Assembly (NCBI GenBank): GCA_017590115.1
Contig: JAGGNK010006504.1
Location: 496,001 to 560,000, forward strand
DNA length: 64,000 nt
Reading direction: 5' to 3'
From: Montifringilla adamsi
Taxonomy: Eukaryota > Chordata > Aves > Passeriformes > Passeridae
Shown one piece after another: positions 38,301-51,400 of the stretch (positions are counted from its first letter, which is position 1; each line of letters opens with the position of its first letter). The translations under genes and the position numbers were made by a program. The notes under the pieces are model-generated. The model was not told the DNA's origin. It made no database searches and saw only the letters and a list, made by a program, of their open reading frames with translations.

Positions 38301-40917
38301 GTTTTCTGGAACTGGCTGGAATCCAATTGCTGACGCCTTGCACATGGGTTTGCTACAAACAGTGCTGATGCTAAAAGGATCTTATGCCCTGTTCAGAGGC
38401 TTCAATTTCTGTGTGTTGAATTACACTTCTCTCCCCTAACTGTGAATGGAAGATGTTTGCAACGTTTAAGAAAACCAGCCTGAGGGATCGATAATGTTGT
38501 ATAATCAAAATGCCAATTGAATATTTTTTCCAAGTGCTGTTCCTCTTTCTCATCTGTTTTGACACTAGGTTTTTGCAAGGCACTGAGCCCTTTGCTACAT
38601 TTCTTAAGTTTTCTTCTCTTAAAGTGTTTGCACTGTGGTGAGAGCTGGGGCACAGCAAAGTTGTGGCCCTCAGCTACTACTGGCTTCCTTCATTTGATGC
38701 AGCTCTATTTAAGTTGCCTTACAATATTTCAGGACAAATCCCTCTTGGAGGGGGCCAGGGCTGTGACCCCTGTGCAAAATTACTTGCTCCAATCTGCACA
38801 CTAATTCCAAAAAAAGGAGAAGTTGGTCAAGTGCGCAAACACAGCTTACTATGTCCTTTCTTGCAATGGTGGTATTTTCTTAGAAGATACTCTGCTCTTC
38901 CTCCTCTTCAAAATGCAATGTGTGCATTTGAAAGTAGCTCTTATCCATTGCAATAATTTTTTTACTGCTGTCAATTACTGTTTGGATTACTAATCTCTTG
39001 GGTCCCACATGGAACTGTTCAACCGGTGAATACAATGTACCAAGGACCTCAGTAGAAAACTTAATATTGGTGCATATTGAGAGAACTTGTGACGTAGCCA
39101 CTTGGAAATTAAGTAAGTTAAACCAAAGCAAATATAAATTCTGTCCCTCCTGCTCTCTGTGGGTACCAATTCTAGAGAGGTCTGAGACTTCCCCACTGAT
39201 TCAGCTTTTCTTTTGGGAGTTTGGAAGTTACTGCTTCCAAATTCAAGATCCCCAAAATTTGGAATATCTCTTCCACTAGAGAATTCAAGCTCCAGCCTCT
39301 ACACTTAAATCAAAGGCAAATTATCAGTCATTTAGAGTAGCAATGATGTATCTTTTTGTCTCTCTGACAGTCATATTTGTGTAATATGCTTCACAGCAGT
39401 CAAAATAATAGTAAGTACCACTTTGACTCTTTCAATCAAAAATCTGCAATCACACAATAACAAATTTAACAAACAAAAGGTAAAACTTTCAAAAGTTTCA
39501 AGCTACATCCACCCATATAATTAAAATGAGCTCACAGGCAGTGAAAAAAAACAGTACGCTCACTGAATTAATAACCAGTCCCACGAACATCTGCATATTT
39601 TATGAGTTGCAGATGTGTATTTATACTTTAAACATAGCCACATTAAAGTATGACACAGTTTGTCATATATTTGCTGTGTTTTCATGACAAAAACAGCTCT
39701 ACAGAAAAACCAGATAACTTCTTTAAAAGCAATTATAAAAAGCATCTTGAGACATCTTTATGCATTTTATGATACTGTACATGCAAAATAATGCTTTTAT
39801 TATAGTTGGGTAACCCATTCAGATAAACACAGCAAGAAAAGCTGTTTTTACTGTTCATCTAAATGTTTTTAAAAAGATCACTGCAAAAAAATTTTACTTC
39901 AAAAACGTGTAAAAGCATGGCATAACTTTTAGATGTCATTGAGATTAGCAAAAGTCAAGAAACTGCTTCAGATGCAGTTTAATTCTTAGATGGCTGTTTT
40001 AACTTTGAACAGAGTTCTCAAAATAGTGCCCAAATGCTCAGTGCTTGTTGAACAAATTCTGATTTATTGAAGGTAAACATTTACATTGGCTACAATGCTA
40101 TAGCTGTTACAAAGCTGAATAAAAGAGGCTTAAATAGCAATAGAAAGCAAGTGCAGTAAAAAGTGAATAGAGAAAATATTTGGCCTTAGTGATCTTCTGG
40201 CAGTATTTACATTATCTCCATTTTGTTAAATATTTGAGTAACTCTAAGGCACCATAGGCTAAATAGCAGGCTGCAGTATGATTTTGTGCACAGAATTTAA
40301 TAAATTTATTTGGAGAAAAAAAGGCTATGGAGTTAAAAGAAACATTGGCATATTTTAAGTTTACATAAAAGAGTGGCTGTTTGTTAAAGTTAAAAGATAC
40401 AATATATACTGGGTAAGTTAAAAAATTATTTTTAGAACATCAAATTAAATGTGTATGTATAAGGAATATTTTTTACTGACTTTTTGATAAATGATCAATG
40501 CAATCTTCTCAACAGGTTTTTAACACAGTAGATATGTTCATCTAAAAACTAATATTTTTTTTCCTTTACAAAAGCCTTATGCCTAGTACATATACAAAAT
40601 CCCAACACAAAGTGTAATGGGCAGTAATTTACATCCTAGCTATTCTGTGTCAGACTGAAACTTAGCAGGAGCATGCAATCAAAATGCTATAGAACAGCAG
40701 TTCAAGATGTCTTGTTCCTTTGGCTCTTGTCAGTGGCTGTTGCTGCAGCTGGTGAGCAGTACAACACTGACATGCCAGGACAGACAGAGGAGGTCAGTGC
40801 TTTCAGACCTGTTTCCAAACACAAATTGGGAAATTCAAACTCCTGGCGACATCCTTGTGCATTTCACACAGAACAGCGCACACAGAATGACGCTCTGCTT
40901 GGAGCAAACTTTCCCAT

Positions 40918-40959
40918 TTTTATTTATCCCCTTTTATTTATCCCCTTTTATTTATCCCC
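40918..40959. repeat. 14-bp minisatellite, three perfect copies of TTTTATTTATCCCC
   Basis: Copies at 40918-40931, 40932-40945 and 40946-40959 are identical, so the duplication is recent. On the minus strand the unit reads GGGGATAAATAAAA, which contains AATAAA. Confidence 0.95.
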
Positions 40960-43900
40960 TTCTGAAGCACGTGTCACATCACTCCTGAGTGGAATTTATT
41001 TACGGAATAAATTCATCTGACTGGACTCAAGATACTTTATGAACAACTTCAGGTGCTTCACAGAATTGTAACTGCTCTACAAGAAACAGACCTTCCTTGG
41101 TTTACTCAACAGGCTCCTCCTTCACCTTGAGGTGTTGTTTATAATGAAGAAATTGCACAGACACCAGATTAACACCTGAATTTAGTAAATAAAACACCAC
41201 AGGATGCTGTGTGCCACAGGAGAGAAGAGAATGGGTGGCCAGAGCCTTTCCAGCTGCAGCAGCACTGCCAGCAGAGGCTGCATGTGGTGAGTCATGGCTC
41301 ATATTCTTCATATCTCACTTTCCAAAAGCCAAGAAAAAAATCTGTCTAAATTATTATAATTCTTAAATAACCAGATACTACTTTTACATTTGCTTAGGGT
41401 TGGTTTTTAGTATCTCCTTCTTAACTGTGAATCTCTTAATTCAGTTGTTCCCTTTTGGCTTTTTTTTTCTACTTTGAATTTATCCTTGTAGGAATTATGC
41501 TAATTGTTTTCACAGTAGTAAGTGATTTATAAGCAAAGTTTAATTGATCTGTGCATGACGTCTTAATCTGGAGTGACTTTATATTTTATTAACAAAGGGA
41601 CAATCTTAGCATAATTCATCAGATGCATTTTTAGTACCAACAGCTATAATGTTAAAATAATTCAGCTTCATTAAGAGTCTTTTTCAAGGGCTGTAGAGGA
41701 AAAAAATTAAGCCTAAAAAATTCCAGTGTCATTAACTAGTTCCTGTAGAACACTAACCACACTATTACACAACCTGGCCACTTTATGGTAAGTAATAGCA
41801 AGCCAAAGATTTGGTTATCAAAACAGTGTAGCACTGTTCAAGAAAACAGGGCCATGTTGATTCGTATCATAGAAGAAGATACCTCAAATTGCTTAATTCA
41901 GCCCTTGAATGTTAAATACTTGCCTGAATCTCAAGGAAGATTTAAAAGCATCTTTCTGGACTACTTTCACAATGTTTAAGATACTCAGCAGTATAAATAT
42001 GCCAATTCATAATTAGGGTGCAACTTTAAAGGACTAACGCAATTTTTTTGTCAAACCTTTCCACCGTGAGGAGGACTTGTATTTTGTAGTAGGATGTAGC
42101 AAGAAGTTAGAAAGTTATTTACCAAAAACTCCCTTGGTTGCTCCATACTGGTTATGGCAACAGCAATGACTTCATGGAAATTTCTATCGAGAGATGGCAG
42201 AGCCTGGGGCTCTACTTGCTTTGATTAAAAGCCTGCATCTTTTACAGCAGGAGTTACAAAGATTGGTCCATCACTAATATATGAGCATGGTAACAGAGGA
42301 AGGAAAATGCAAGGGCTCTGGGCATAACACAGGGTCTTGCTCAAAAGACCCTGGGATTTTTATTTTTCATCCCCTGGAATCCATGTTAATGTAGAGTTAT
42401 TTGGAAGCGTTTGGCTACATTCAACTGCCACCTTTGCATAAAACCCCAAAGGACAAATCCTTCAAATCTTATCCTCAGGCTTTTTCATTCCAGTTCTTGA
42501 TGATAAAAGTCTTTCAGCTTTGATGTTTCCCATATAAGGAGTAACAGATGTCAAATGAACATCCCTCCTTCCCCTCATCTTTTGAAAATAATGAGAAGTA
42601 ATACTTTGTTAAATGATCTAATGATTCAAATTCCCCTGCAAATAATACAAAGCCTTGGAAGTTTCTCATTAATATACTGGCTAAAGAAAAATGCTACTGA
42701 GTTTCTGGACAAAGAATTTTGTTCTAGCTCAACTGCTGTTCATGTGTGACACCAGGCTTATGTCTCTGCACTGTAGCCTAGTGACAGCTTTTCAGGTGGC
42801 CCTGTTGCGCCGAGCATGGTGCGGCCCCACACTGTCATGGGCTGCGTATCCCCATGCTGCAGCTTGGTTCTGCAGTCCCTTTTCCTGCCATGCACGTGGG
42901 ACCTGAACTGCTAATGCTGTCTTGTCCCTTCAGAACTACCTTTCTCTCTGAAAGGTTTTGCACTCTTCCACTGGTTTGTAACCCCTGTGCTTGCCACGTT
43001 CTACCTTTTGTTCACCATCCTTCTCCCTGCCTTAAGTCAGTCACTGCAGTGCTCCCTGAGACAGGCACAACAGCAAGGCCTCCATACAAGTCGGGAGTCC
43101 TGCTTTCCTCCACGTTGTCCCTTACTGTGGCTCATCCATTTAAAACAAACCTCTGAGCAGTCTTAAAATTCAACAGCGATGTATTTTTCTCTTCCCTTTC
43201 CTGGGGTTGTACTTACGATGGCACCATGCATGACCAGTATCACAACCCCACAATGCAAACAGAGGTCAGCTCATTAGCTAAATTTCAGATTCCTTTCTTC
43301 AAGGGTTTAATTTCTGACCCTACTATAAGCTTGAGGGGATAGGGAAGATGACTGTTTATTTGGCTTCTCCAGTTCACTCATGGTCATCTCTCTTTTCTCC
43401 TGGTTTCTTTTGGAAGAGGCATCCCAGAGTGGGGGACTATCACCCCAGCAAACAATCACAGATCGTCTTTGTGGACTTGCTTCTCAGTTTTCTTTTTTTA
43501 GGCAAAACAGAGTGAGTCAGACACATATGGCAGGACCATTACAGAGATGGTCATGCCAGGTTTCAGTTCCACTTCTGAATTGTGTTGACTTTTTGCAGTC
43601 ACACAACCTATGACAGTCCTTATGTAGACAGACAAATTTCAGAAAACCTCTTTGTTTCAAGAAGTTTACCTGTGTCCCAACATGAAAGACAACAATTACA
43701 GTGCTTCTCTAATTTAGAGGTCCACCAAATGAGGGTGCAAGTCAACAGAACTAACAGCAAAATGGGGATATGTAAACAGAATTTGCTTTACAAGTCTGGA
43801 TACGAATGCAGAAAAATTAACACTAAAGCAAATAAGTGTAGAATGCTAAAATACATCCCAGGTATATGCTCCTAGGCCAAATACTACTATTAACTTGTAG

Positions 43901-44021
43901 GGCACTTCAACTGCAGCAAGTAATACAGGAGTGTAGCATGAACTAGAAAGAAGAAATCATCCATTACAGCATATCTAATTCAGTTCTGTTTAAAAGAAAC
44001 AAACACACCTGTGCTCTGTTG

Positions 44022-45308
44022 TGCTGTTATTTGGTGCTTTAGTATCTTTATTATGAAAGTAACATAAGAGAGGTTTCAGTCCATTTTTGCTTTCTGAGGT
44101 GGCTTGTAGTAGTTGCACAGATGGGTAAGTTCAATTGCTCTCCATATTGAAGGGTCTGATTGATGCTTCAGGATAGCCACCATGAGGGCTGCCAAGGGCA
44201 TTCATGAGGGCACAGGGTATGCTTTTTGTCTTGGAGACTGGACCCTTCTCTATCTATCTTGCCATCCTATTCACTTGGAAAAAACAATTGTTAATTTAAA
44301 AGACAGAGATATTTAAATTCATTTCTTATAGCTTAGAAATTAACTAATAAAACCATTTTACCAAGACAAAATCAGTAGAATTTTGCATTTGTATATATTT
44401 TCTGATGCACCAACAATCAACGCAACCATGTAAAAGCCTTAACTCAGCACATACTTCAAAATGGATAAATTTCATCACAGAGCAATTTCACTGAAGTTAA
44501 GATGCAAACATTAAAAAACCTTGTTGATCTAATGAAATTGTAAAATCTAGTATATAAACCCAAAAATTCTAAAAAGGAAATTAACAGCTTTAAGTTTTCC
44601 AGGTGTTTCCTAGGCTTGTATAATTAAAAAATGCAACTGAACTGCTTAATGGGTAAGACATGTTCCAGAGAAGATAAAGAAAACTGAACATATACCATCA
44701 CATTCATTTTGCCTTGTTGCACCCAGTAAATAAAAAATGCTTTGTTGTTTTCACCTTTGAGTCTAAATCCTAACTGCATTTGAGTAAAATAAAAAGAATC
44801 AAAGACAGCTGCAGGTAACCAATCTCTTCAATTTTACATATTCCAGACAACCTTTTATTGTGTTTTAATACGAGAATATTTTACTTATTGCAAAGTATCC
44901 TGCATAATACAGGTGCTCCGCTATAAAATCTTCTCTCTTACTTGTAATTCAGACTTTCTAAATTTAAAATACCAGTATACAGTACTAAAACTTCCAACTG
45001 AAGTTTAGTATAAAAATATCAGCACAAAAGTCCTTTTTAATGTCTGTTTATCGTGAGCAACCCAAATGCCTATTTAATTATTAATTGTTTTAGTATAATA
45101 ATAGACTTTGCACCCCTACAGTTGCTAATTGATACCATCTCAGGTATTTTGATGAGATACGAAATACTAAGTAAGAAAACAGTAAGTATTCAAATGGTTA
45201 ATTTGCTTAGTGTAGTAATAATAAATTAGTTTTTTGCATCTTCTTCAGTTCAAAATCCAGCTTTGAGACTGAGGAAGGCTTCACATCAATTAAATAAGAG
45301 TGGTCCTT
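44022..45308 (-). other. PARP8: Probable PARP8 3' UTR
   Basis: AT-rich sequence with no long reading frame follows the PARP8 stop. A likely cleavage site lies 15-30 bases past the AATAAA at 44052-44047, giving a UTR of about 1.29 kb. Other weaker signals (ATTAAA at 45078-45073 and 45041-45036, AATAAA at 44859-44854) could yield shorter forms. The UTR end is inferred, not observed. Confidence 0.55.
44047..44052 (-). terminator. Poly(A) signal AATAAA for PARP8
   Basis: AATAAA on the minus strand is followed, 37 bases on, by a GT/T-rich tract (minus strand of 44010-43992, GGTGTGTTTGTTTC...). This is the textbook layout of hexamer, cleavage zone and CstF-binding element. It is the best of the candidate sites downstream of the PARP8 stop. 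Confidence 0.6.
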
Positions 45309-45411
45309 TTAACCAGTAGCAGTTTGATTGCCAATGACTCGAAGAATCTCTTTATGAATGTTTGGTTCCTGTGTATTTATACTTGTATCACCCACTTGAC
45401 CATCTTCATAA
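45309..45411 (-). CDS. PARP8: PARP8 terminal coding exon with TAA stop
   Basis: The acceptor is a long T-tract followed by TAG (the A-run at 45413-45430 on the plus strand is the polypyrimidine tract). The exon encodes (V)YEDGQVGDTSINTQEPNIHK then EILRVIGNQTATG and stops with TAA at 45311-45309. The NQTATG ending matches PARP8 and not PARP6. Confidence 0.95.
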
Positions 45412-48400
45412 CTAAAAAAAAAAAAGAAAAGGTACAAAAAATAACATAATATTAGTGTTTTATTAATCTACATAAAAACATCAAAAAAATCTCGTTCTCT
45501 AAGTGCTTATTCCATATGTTCACTGTTTCTACTGAAGTGCTCTGCCATGCTTCATCTTTATATGCAGATCCCAAACTCTGGAGAGTGGGAGGTGGTAAAG
45601 CTGCCATTGTCACTAAAACCCTGAGGCTGAATTAGCCACTAGGACCCAAAGGGGACAAATATTAGTTGAAAGGGGGAAATGCTCACAGCACAGACAGGAA
45701 GCCTTTAATGAATTCCTCAGCTTAAACACACACAGCCAAACAGAAATTATGCTTCACAATACATGGATGGACTTACTATAACATGAAGTAATGCCAGTGA
45801 ATAGAAAAAATCAGGAAAACTCTGTTCATTTGTATTAAAGACATTTACTAAACCTTTGACACTAGCTTATCCATACATTTCTAGCACAAGTAAGTAAAAG
45901 ATAAAAAATGAAGGAATACTGAACCAAATGAGGAAGAAATGTCTTTCATCTACTTTAATTACAACTATTGGAGGGAATATAAAAAAAAGGGTTTAGTATG
46001 AAGTTGAATGTTAAGAAAAGCTTTGTACTCACACAAAGAAAAATCTTGTACACACATGATCCGTATTGGGAACTACCCATATCTCCCCATGTTTGTGCAG
46101 GTCAGGTGAGGTTATCACTATCAGAGAAAGAACAAATTTGATAGTGATGAAAACATGCCTGGAAAACTCTGCTCTAAAAGATTTTGGATTTTATATATTT
46201 TAAATTGTCTTTTGGGAATGTTCAGCTTTCCTCTACATGTCTGTGCTGCAGTGCAGATTTTGAGCTGGCTGCTAGTACAAAAAGGGAGATGAACTTGATT
46301 CTTGTTTCCAAAATATACTTTTCTGAAAACAGAGATGTTTGATGTATGGGAGCAAGTTGTTAAATTGAATGAACGTTTAAAAATGCACTTATAAAAACCT
46401 GAAATTAAAAAGCCATAGGGCTGTTAAAGAGGGTCTGAAACAACTAATCAGCACTTGGAACAGATATTTGTGTTTAGTGTTTTGGCTGATCTGAAACCAA
46501 GATGCTTAAGACGAAGCCTGAAACTGCTATACATGGGATGTGCAATACTACAAAATATTTAAAACAAGTAGCAATTATGACTCAAGAGATTCAAAAAGCT
46601 TGCCAAAACTTGTTCTATGTATTTGATGATAGGTTGTTTACTAGCAGAATGAGGATAGCACAGGAGAGAAAGCTTTTTATTGCTAACTAGGAGCTATACC
46701 ATCAATCCACATTTGAAGATATCTAAATGCACTTGAAGAGCATCCTTCTGGACAAGATTTTTAGCTGTGGGATGAGCAGGTTCATGGAGTGATGGGTGAA
46801 GAACTGGCTGAGGGTCTGAGCCCAAAGGATTGTAGTGAATGGGGCAACATCTGGTTGGTGACTCAGGGCTCCATTCCAGAGCCAGTTCTGTTCTGTGTAT
46901 TTATCCACCATCTGCATGCAGTAGGGGAGTGCACCAGTAGCAGGTTTGCTGGTGATCCAGACTGGGAGGTGCTGTGGATTCTTTTGAGGGATAAGAGGCT
47001 TTCGCAGAGGGATCTGGATAGTTTGGAGCACTGAGCAATCTTAAATGGGGTGAAATTTGTCAAGTCCAAATGGTGGATTCTGCGCCTGGGAAGGAGTAAC
47101 ACCGGGCACAGGGGTGAAGTGGGAGAAGGGTGGCTCAGGGTGGGTCAGCAGTGGCCGGGCAGCCCCGACACAAAGCCCAGCCCAGAGCCCCGAGCCCGGC
47201 ACAGCCGGCCCAGGGAGGGGATGGTCCCGCTGGGCTCAGCCTCGGGGCCGCCTCACCTGGGGCCTGCTGGGCCCTGCCGCTGGAGAGGGATGGAAAGGTC
47301 CTTCCATGCATCCTGAGGGGGGAAACAGCTGGTGGGAGGGCTGGAAAACATGTCCTGGACACTAATGGAGGGGTTTGGCTTGTCTGGTTTGGAGAAAAGG
47401 AGGCTGAGGGGTGACCTCACCACTCGGCAGCTCCCTGAGGAGGGGAAGGGCACAGGGAGGTGCTGAGCACCTCTCCCTGGTACGCAGTGACAGGGTGTGT
47501 GGGAATGATTCAAAGCTGTGCTGGAGGAGGTTTAGACTGGACGTTTCAAAGCATTTCTTTACTAAGAGGGTGGAATGCCAGGTTGAACTGGCGTAATTTT
47601 CTTCCCAGCGACTGGCAGGGGGCAGTTTTTGGATTTGTGCTGAACACAGCGTGTTGATAGTATAGAGATGTTTTTGTTATTGCTGAGCAGGGCTTACACA
47701 GAGCCAGACAAGGCCTTCTGTGATTCTCATACTGCCACAGTCCAAGAAAGCCGGGGATTCATGGGAGGCTGGGAGGAGACACAGCTGGGACAGGTGACCC
47801 AAACTGACCAAAGGGATATTCCAGACCATGTGACATCATGCTCAGCATACAAAGTGAGGAAAAGAAGAAGGAAAGGGGAGCAGTGGTGTTGGTCTTCCCA
47901 AGTAACCTCTACATGTGATGGTGCCGGGCTCTCCTGGAGATGGCTGAACAGCTCTGTTGGAAGCAGTGAATTAATTTCTTGTTTTGCTTTGCTTGCGTGC
48001 AGGGCTTTTGCTTTCCCTATTAACCTGTCTTTACCTCAGCCCATGACCTTTCGGGCTTCTACCCTTTGGACTCTCTCCCCAGCCCTCCTGGGGGAAAGTG
48101 AGTGAGTGGCTGTGTGGGGCTTGGATGCTGGCTGGGGTTGAACTGTAATAGCTGGTCAGACTCTGGCTTCCTACAGAGCGGTTGGTGTGCCTGTCAGTGT
48201 TTAAGAGACATTAAAACAATGATCTTAATGACATGCCTTAACAATTGTGCAGCCCTGAATTGGTCAGGATTGGACTTGAGTGACAGTTGTCAGGCACTGA
48301 AGTAGCCTGGTTTATTTTATTCTAACACTAACGTAACTGCATGCATGTTCAATTTTGATACTATTTCTTTCATGAATTGCAATTTTTAACAAACATTTCT

Positions 48401-51400
48401 TGCAATTAATTTTGCATAAAATCTTTATTAATCATGTCCCCTAAACCACCTTCTTACACAGAGAAATGAATATGAAAACTGCAAAATGTATTTTACCAAA
48501 TATTTAAAATTCACTCTTATAAAATTGGTAATTCGTTAATAAGTACAAGGAAAGAAGAATATGGCTGAAAAAGTCCTTGTGAAAGATGTAATTTACATTT
48601 AAAAATTCAGGCATTAAAGGCCAAATAATTAATACTGTTCCTTATGAAGTTTTAGAACTAAAATTCTATATTTTTCTGTAAAGATCAAATTGCATTTTCA
48701 TGTTGACTGACACACCTGTACTTCTGTAGAGCTGAAAGATTCTATTTTGAAATACTGCATTTTCCACATTCTGTCTTAATTTTAATTTTTTAAAACAAAC
48801 AAATGCTCCAAATGATGGGCAAATTGGGTTAATATAACTTCAAAGATTAGCTCCTAAATACAGGTGCACTTCTTATTCAAATGTCACAATTTGTTCTTAA
48901 AATCTGCTGAGGTTTCACTAGTTATTAATAGACTAGCCAATTCTTTCAAGAATGACTGTACTCAAGTATTAGATTTTAACTTCCCAAAATTTCTGAAGCA
49001 AATAAAGAGAACATACTGGTTGCTAGATGATCAGTATGCCTGTTTGAACAGTGAAAAATTATTTGGAAATTCTATACGAAAGGTGTTTTTTTTCTGACTT
49101 TTATGTGTTTAAAGCATTTGTCAAGAGCTTCCAAGAAGTCAGTGCTTCAAATAAAGGACATGGCTTTAGTTTTCTTGATGGTTTAGGAAGAGGACCACAT
49201 TTGAAACACAGACCAGATGATTAGTCACTATATGTATATGATATTCCATGACAATTCAGCATCTGCTACAGGTTCTGTTCAAAGAGGGGAAATGCTCTTA
49301 TTGAAGCATAAAGGTCAGCTGTTGAGCAAATACTTCTACACCTACCAGTATTTTCTTACCTAAACAACCAACTAAAGCTCCCACTGATTTGCACCCTGTA
49401 ACCTGTGCATCGTGTGGCCATGACTGAAACAACTTCACAAGGGCTTTCAGCTTACCTTCACATAAGGCTATGCATTTTAAGTTACGGCTTTGCAAAAATT
49501 GTGACTGCTGTCCTTTCTTCTGTGACTGAGATGTAAAAAAGTGAGAAAATAGAATTAGTGCAGTAAAACAAACAGAGACAAAAAGCAACAAAGGAGACAG
49601 CTGCTGCTGCTATTTTGAGTGATTTATTAATAAACAAAGGTAGAGGCAGTCTTTCTAAAAGGTCTCTATTTTATTTCTAAATGTAATAGAATTTATGAAA
49701 AAACCCCTATTATTTATTTGCATTCTAGTGGGAAAGATTTGAACTCCTTTATCCAGAAAAGTAATATCAAAAAGTGCCTAATTATCACAAAATTAAAAAT
49801 GTTATCAGAAATATCAGTTCTATTGATAAACAAATTGATATCAGAAAAAAAATAAAGGAAAAGAAAGGTAAATTTAGTCACTAATTCTTTGGTCACTACC
49901 CTGATATTTTATTTGCCTTCCTACTTCCAACAGCTTCTACTGGGACATGCCAATCTACCTTCAAAGCCAGATTATTCTGAAATTTCTATGTGCTAATCAT
50001 GGAGACGGATATAAGCTAGTTTCTTGAAATTTAGCCCGATGCACAGATGCTGTGAATTTGCTTTAGATACAGCAGAATTGTAATGGTTCAACATGCAAGA
50101 TTTGTGAGAAACAAAAAATTACTTGCTACAAATTAAATGCTGCTAATTTCCCAGCAATAACCATTCTCAATTTCTTTTGCATCATTATTCTGGAAGTGTA
50201 AAACTCAGAAGACCAGGGGTTGCTAGGGGCCATAATGCAACCTGTATTTCATCTTCATTTTCTTTCTCAGTTCTTCTGCTTGGAAAAGAACAGCACAAGG
50301 TCTGCAATATGCTCTGTAAATTTTTACTAGAGCAGTTGGACTGTATTGGATATTTGCAGTCTCTGAAGTTGTTGATTTCATTCAATGCAATAACATTGGT
50401 AAGTTGCACAAAGGAAATATTACCTCTCTTTCAGCTACTGAGTTTCCAATAACAAATCCCACAAATCTTCCAGAGATGGTTGATGTACCGTACCTGTGAT
50501 GTATTACTGCTCTTACTGCCTGAAGCTGGTTCATCTTTAGCTGACACCTTCTGCTGCTTCTTGTTCATCCCTAGGAATATTAAAATCATGTAAGATACCC
50601 TGCCCTATAAATACCATAAAAAGCAGAGTTAAGTATGAGAATGGAAGAGGTAGCACAGTAAGAATCACAGTCTTTTGCATGGCACTCAAAAAGCTGGTAA
50701 ACTGTCACAGAATATCACAATATAAATCCTGTAAATTACAGATACCTCTGCCTCTATTGCAAAGACTTTAGCAAAGTCAAGTAGGTGCAAAAGCAGATAA
50801 ACCTGAGCCTTAAATGCCATTAAATTCAGATCAGGAATATTCTCATGTGGTGGCTTAACAGGGTTGTAGATCAGCATGTCCTCAGTCCACTTGACCCTAT
50901 TCAGGCTGAAATAATAGTCTGATTTATTGTGAGTGGGAAGGCAAAAATCACAAGAGAAAGAACTTTATACATTCGTCTTCAGCACTTTATGGAATTTTAT
51001 TGAAAGTCTAATTAATTTGTATAAGTAGGCAATTTAAGTTTTGAAATCTACCTTGGTTTGGTCTCCTTAGGTACACATAAAATATTAAATTATTTGTCAG
51101 TCACATTTGATCCAATTCTGTCTCAGAAACTGAAACATCTACATTTGCACCTTAGATTTCATTCATATCCCTCATGTTGGTTTATATAAAATTCCTGTTT
51201 TGCATGATACTATGGGCTTGAGTTTCCAGCATCCTGTATTTCACAGAATCATGGAATAGTTTGGGTTGGAGGGGACCTGAAAGATCATCACGTTCCAAGC
51301 CCTCTGCCATGGGTAAGGACACCTTCCGCTAGACCTGGTTGCTCTGAGCCCCATCTAACCCGACCTTGAACACTTCCATTATTTGGCACTTTGCAAATAC

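Larger units (their letters stand above)
33986..44021. other. Intergenic region downstream of PARP8
   Basis: About 10 kb of AT-rich DNA. It holds the A-rich run (34904-34940), the ATATCT microsatellite (35289-35378) and a 14-bp tandem repeat (40918-40959). The block at about 39700-40550 is AT-rich and repeat-free and could be conserved non-coding DNA or a distal 3' UTR. No exon recognised. Confidence 0.45.

Noticed and set aside
47050..47414. Several overlapping frames near 47.1-47.4 kb
   Set aside because: GC-rich CR1 sequence open in many frames; none is independent of the transposon.
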